Assembly (NCBI RefSeq): GCF_001941445.1
Contig: NZ_CP009245.1
Coordinates: forward strand, 2,627,992-2,691,991
From: Corynebacterium aquilae DSM 44791
GTDB taxonomy: Bacteria > Actinomycetota > Actinomycetes > Mycobacteriales > Mycobacteriaceae
DNA: 64,000 nucleotides
Direction: 5' to 3'
Below are positions 61,275-64,000 of this stretch, one piece after another. The notes below the pieces were generated by a model. It did not search any database, was not told the DNA's origin, and worked only from the letters and a program-made list of their open reading frames with translations. The position numbers were made by a program, and so were the translations under genes. How positions within the stretch are numbered: position 1 is the first letter of the stretch; every line of letters begins with the position of its first letter.

Positions 61275-63104
61275 TTACAGGGCGTCGTGGACGCGCTTCT
61301 TCAGGGCCTCGAACTGCTCGTGCACCTCGGCGGGGACCTTCGGGCCGAGCTTCTTGAGCCATGCGGCGTTGTCCTCGAGGTCGCCTTCCCACTGGGAGGG
61401 GCGGGCGCGCAGTGCCTCGCGGACGTCGTCGATGTCGACGTCCAGGCCGGTGAGATCGAGGTCTTCGACGTTAGCGGTGTGGCCAGCGACGGTCTCGCGG
61501 GCGCCGACGCGGCCTTCGATGCGGTCAACGACCCACTTGAGGACGCGGGAGTTGTCGCCGAAGCCGGGCCAGAGGAAGCGGCCGTCGTCGCCGCGGCGGA
61601 ACCAGTTGACCAGGAAGACGGCCGGCATCTTGTCGCCGCCCTTCTTGCCCATGTCGATCCAGTGCTGCAGGTATTCGCCGGCGTTGTAGCCGATGAACGG
61701 CAGCATGGCCATCGGGTCGTGGCGCAGGGAGCCGACCGGGCCTTCGGCGGCTGCGGTCTGGCCGGAGGCCAGCAGGGCGCCGATCATGGTGGCGTGGTTC
61801 CAGTCGTAGGCCTGGGTGACCAGCGGGATGGTGTCGGGGCGACGACCACCGAACAGGATGGCGTCGATCGGGACACCCTTGGGGTTGTTGAAGTCGTCGA
61901 TGGCTGCCACCGGGCACTGCTCCAGGGGCACACAGTAGCGGGAGTTCGGGTGGCTGGACAGGCGATCAGAGTCGGGGGTCCAGTCCTTGCCGAGCCAGTC
62001 GATGAGGTGCTCCGGCTTGCCTTCGAGGCCTTCCCACCAGACGTCACCGTCGTCGGTCAGTGCGACGTTGGTGAAGATGGCGTTGCCCGGCTCCAGCGAC
62101 TTCATGGCGTTGGGGTTGGAGGAGTAGTTGGTGCCCGGTGCCACGCCGAAGAAGCCGTTCTCCGGGTTGATGGCGTACAGGCGGCCGTCCTCACCGAAGT
62201 GCATCCAGGCGATATCGTCGCCGATGACCTCGGCCTTCCAGCCGTCGATGGTGGGCTCGAGCATGGCCAGGTTGGTCTTGCCACAAGCGGACGGGAAGGC
62301 GGCGCAGATGTTGTAGGACTTGCCCTCGGGCGAGGTCAGCTTCAGGATGAGCATGTGCTCGGCCATCCAGCCCTCGTCGCGAGCCATCACGGAGGCGATG
62401 CGCAGGGCGTAGCACTTCTTGGCGAGGATGGCGTTTCCGCCGTAGCCGGAGCCGTAGGACCAGATCTCACGGGTCTCGGGGAACTGGGTGATGTACTTGG
62501 TGTCGTTGCAGGGCCAGGTGACGTCCTCCTGGCCTTCCTCCAGCGGGTAGCCGACGGAGTGCAGGGCGCGGACGAACTCGCCGTGCTCGCCGATCTTGTC
62601 CAGGGCGGCCTGTCCCATGCGGGTCATGATGCGCATGGACAGTACGACGTATGAGGAGTCGGTGAGCTGGACGCCCAGCTTGGGGTCATCGGCGTCGATG
62701 GGGCCCATGCAGAAGGGCACCACGTACATGGTGCGGCCCTTCATGGATCCGCGGTAGTGCTCGGTCATCTCGGCCTTCATCTTGGCCGGGTCTGCCCAGT
62801 TGTTGGTGGGGCCGGCGCCTTCCTCGGTTTCCGAGCAAATGAAGGTGCGGGATTCGACGCGGGCAACATCGTCCGGGTTGGAGCGGGCGAGGAAGCTGTT
62901 GGGCTTCTTCTCCGGGTTCAGGCGGATAAAGGTGCCAGCATCCACGAGTTCCTGCGCGAGGCGGTCCCACTCTTCCTGCGAGCCGTCAGCGAACTCGACG
63001 GAGTCGGGCTGGAACAGCTCAACTGCGTCGGCGATCCACTTCAGCATCTCCTCGTTGCGAGTGGGGGCTTCACCCTTGAGGCCGGGGATGACGGTTTCGG
63101 ACAT
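61275..63104 (-). CDS. pckG: Phosphoenolpyruvate carboxykinase (GTP)
   Basis: 609 residues. Converts oxaloacetate and GTP to PEP, CO2 and GDP in gluconeogenesis. The kinase-1 P-loop with the reactive Cys is [12 protein letters not shown] (Cys at about residue 274), and the nucleotide and metal site includes [16 protein letters not shown] and [22 protein letters not shown] 63104 is chosen because AGGAG lies six bases upstream; ATG 63119 would place that site inside the gene. It is divergent from the probable trmB. Confidence 0.97.
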   Translation of the reverse strand: MSETVIPGLKGEAPTRNEEMLKWIADAVELFQPDSVEFADGSQEEWDRLAQELVDAGTFIRLNPEKKPNSFLARSNPDDVARVESRTFICSETEEGAGPTNNWADPAKMKAEMTEHYRGSMKGRTMYVVPFCMGPIDADDPKLGVQLTDSSYVVLSMRIMTRMGQAALDKIGEHGEFVRALHSVGYPLEEGQEDVTWPCNDTKYITQFPETREIWSYGSGYGGNAILAKKCYALRIASVMARDEGWMAEHMLILKLTSPEGKSYNICAAFPSACGKTNLAMLEPTIDGWKAEVIGDDIAWMHFGEDGRLYAINPENGFFGVAPGTNYSSNPNAMKSLEPGNAIFTNVALTDDGDVWWEGLEGKPEHLIDWLGKDWTPDSDRLSSHPNSRYCVPLEQCPVAAIDDFNNPKGVPIDAILFGGRRPDTIPLVTQAYDWNHATMIGALLASGQTAAAEGPVGSLRHDPMAMLPFIGYNAGEYLQHWIDMGKKGGDKMPAVFLVNWFRRGDDGRFLWPGFGDNSRVLKWVVDRIEGRVGARETVAGHTANVEDLDLTGLDVDIDDVREALRARPSQWEGDLEDNAAWLKKLGPKVPAEVHEQFEALKKRVHDAL

Positions 63105-63922
63105 CGTGTCTCCTGACATTGACTACGAACTACGCCGTGGTGTCGGGCGCATAAAAAAAGGGGCTAATTCAAAGAGTCCTTACGGGTTCACACTAGCGCG
63201 TGGGCACACCGGTTGCAGTTGTTTTTTCCATCCTGATGGCCCGTGTTGTCATATCCAGTCGGTGGATAGAAAGTATTCGCACGTTACCCCCGAATTATGA
63301 GACTCGGCACACTTTTGCCGTTTCATACAAACGGGGGTAGTGATGGGGGTGTTTCGAGTGGGGCGGGGGTTCGATCTGGGTACGGGAAATCATCGACGCA
63401 CCCCAGCAGTCGGGCCTCCCACCCGCACCCGCAGCACCCACCCACGATGAAAAGATTTTCACTTTTAGTTGCCACGGATTCCCCTATCACACAGCGGAAA
63501 CTTCAGACCTTTCGCCGCCACACCACCTTCCACCCGGCGCGCCTACCACCGCCCCGAGCGCGTAGTGTGCCCGCATCTTTCCTCCCGTTTTTAGTGGGCC
63601 CAACGACCCGGTTCGCGTGTCCGCTTTTGTGGTGCCGGTTTGGATCAACCGGACATTTAGCAGATGTGATGGGCGTGGGTTTCTTGGCGCAGCACAGATC
63701 TTGGGGTGTGAAAGTGTGGTTTTTACCCCTTGCGCACCCCACTGCTTGGTGGGTGCTGGCGGGTGGTGTTGGTGGCACTGGTGCTACCCAGTGGTAGCTG
63801 CTTGGGACTGCCCGGTGTGGGTGGGGTGTGGGCGGGGTGTGGTTTGTGGTTGGGGCTGATGGGGGTTTTATGCCTGGCGGGATAATTGAATTTGGGTCAC
63901 TTACCGGGCAAAATGAGGCTCG
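63105..63922. promoter_or_regulatory. Long intergenic region between pckG and probable trmB
   Basis: About 820 bp without a supportable gene. TGAAAA-GA-TTTTCA (63448-63461) is a perfect 6-bp dyad of possible operator type. The plus strand becomes G/T-rich after 63750. The promoter of pckG should lie near 63120-63250. An open frame from 63297 to 63797 lacks a ribosome binding site and shows no recognisable product. Confidence 0.4.
63886..63914 (+). promoter_or_regulatory. Promoter of the gene starting at 63923
   Basis: TTGAAT (63886-63891), a 17-bp spacer and CAAAAT (63909-63914). The start codon follows eight bases after the -10, so the message may be leaderless. Confidence 0.5.
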
Positions 63923-64000
63923 ATGACTAATTCTGATAATTCCTCAAACACTGGCGAGCTGCCTGCGGGCCGCCCGTTGCAGTCCGAATTCGATACTGGC
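63923..64000 (+). CDS. trmB: Start of a gene cut by the window end, probably tRNA (guanine-N7)-methyltransferase
   Basis: ATG 63923 opens 26 codons to the window end: a polar N-terminus (MTNSDNSSNTGELPAGRP) without a signal. The identification rests mainly on position: in corynebacteria trmB lies divergent from pckG, and the end GRPLQSEFDTG resembles the N-termini of those proteins. No catalytic part is visible. Confidence 0.45.
   Translation, partial: MTNSDNSSNTGELPAGRPLQSEFDTG

Noticed and set aside
63180..63230. Possible cAMP-receptor (GlxR) site before pckG
   Set aside because: TGTG-like half-sites are present, but their spacing and orientation do not form the expected TGTGA-N6-TCACA dyad.
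63297..63797. A 166-codon plus-strand frame in the pckG/trmB gap
   Set aside because: No ribosome binding site, low-complexity His/Pro/Arg content and no hydrophobic or domain pattern.

Overview
The window is GC-rich actinobacterial DNA that fits a Corynebacterium. Supporting signs are the AftD-type arabinofuranosyltransferase with a DUF2613 gene, a DUF3068 (PorA-family) protein, a GTP-type PEP carboxykinase divergent from a probable trmB, a CE1758/CE1759-type luciferase-like monooxygenase with its FMN reductase, an AlaT-type aminotransferase, and many starts that look leaderless. Species cannot be told from the sequence alone.

Layout. 1-4025: end of an AI-2E family transporter, then a membrane iron-sulfur (heterodisulfide reductase-like) oxidoreductase with a very long Pro/Ala tail. 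4106-5782: strong promoter, a leader with nested stems, a mini-ORF and four overlapping small membrane-protein genes of unknown role. 6326-9787: putA (proline to glutamate). 9784-11366: two-gene UPF0718/DUF1980 permease operon. 11469-15388: alaT, a YibE/F membrane protein and UDP-glucose dehydrogenase. 15589-19130: osmoprotectant ABC transporter (binding protein, two permeases, ATPase) behind dcd. 19551-22557: promoter/operator, an ABC ATPase with a non-canonical Walker A and a YhgE/Pip membrane protein. 22672-23574: DUF2785 protein and tRNA-Gly(CCC).

23574-27309 is the only clearly accessory stretch. It begins at the 3' end of the tRNA, is bounded by an 18-bp perfect direct repeat, is less GC-rich, and holds IS remnants, an AlbA_2/Schlafen-like ATP-binding gene, repeated TACTG...CAGTA inverted repeats and a decayed gene. 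After it come small membrane and secreted proteins, an alpha/beta hydrolase, a MarR-regulated flavin monooxygenase/FMN reductase pair, a FrnE/DsbA-like protein, and the complete kdp potassium system (33052-40830), including kdpF, one further 32-residue membrane peptide and a probable KdpE operator.

41122-50801 carries an EcsC-like protein, an MMPL transporter, a LysR regulator divergent from a TDT transporter, small membrane proteins, a VanW protein and a NagZ-like hexosaminidase lipoprotein. 51105-64000 is envelope and core metabolism: universal stress protein, DUF2613, AftD, an acyltransferase, a DUF3068 protein, a polytopic membrane protein, a GT4 glycosyltransferase divergent from a methyltransferase, pckG and the start of a probable trmB.

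The items most worth a second look are the tRNA-adjacent element, the structured leader at 4.2 kb, the atypical ABC/YhgE pair with its operator, the MarR palindrome at 32.2 kb, and a face-to-face shared -10 promoter at 60.38 kb.
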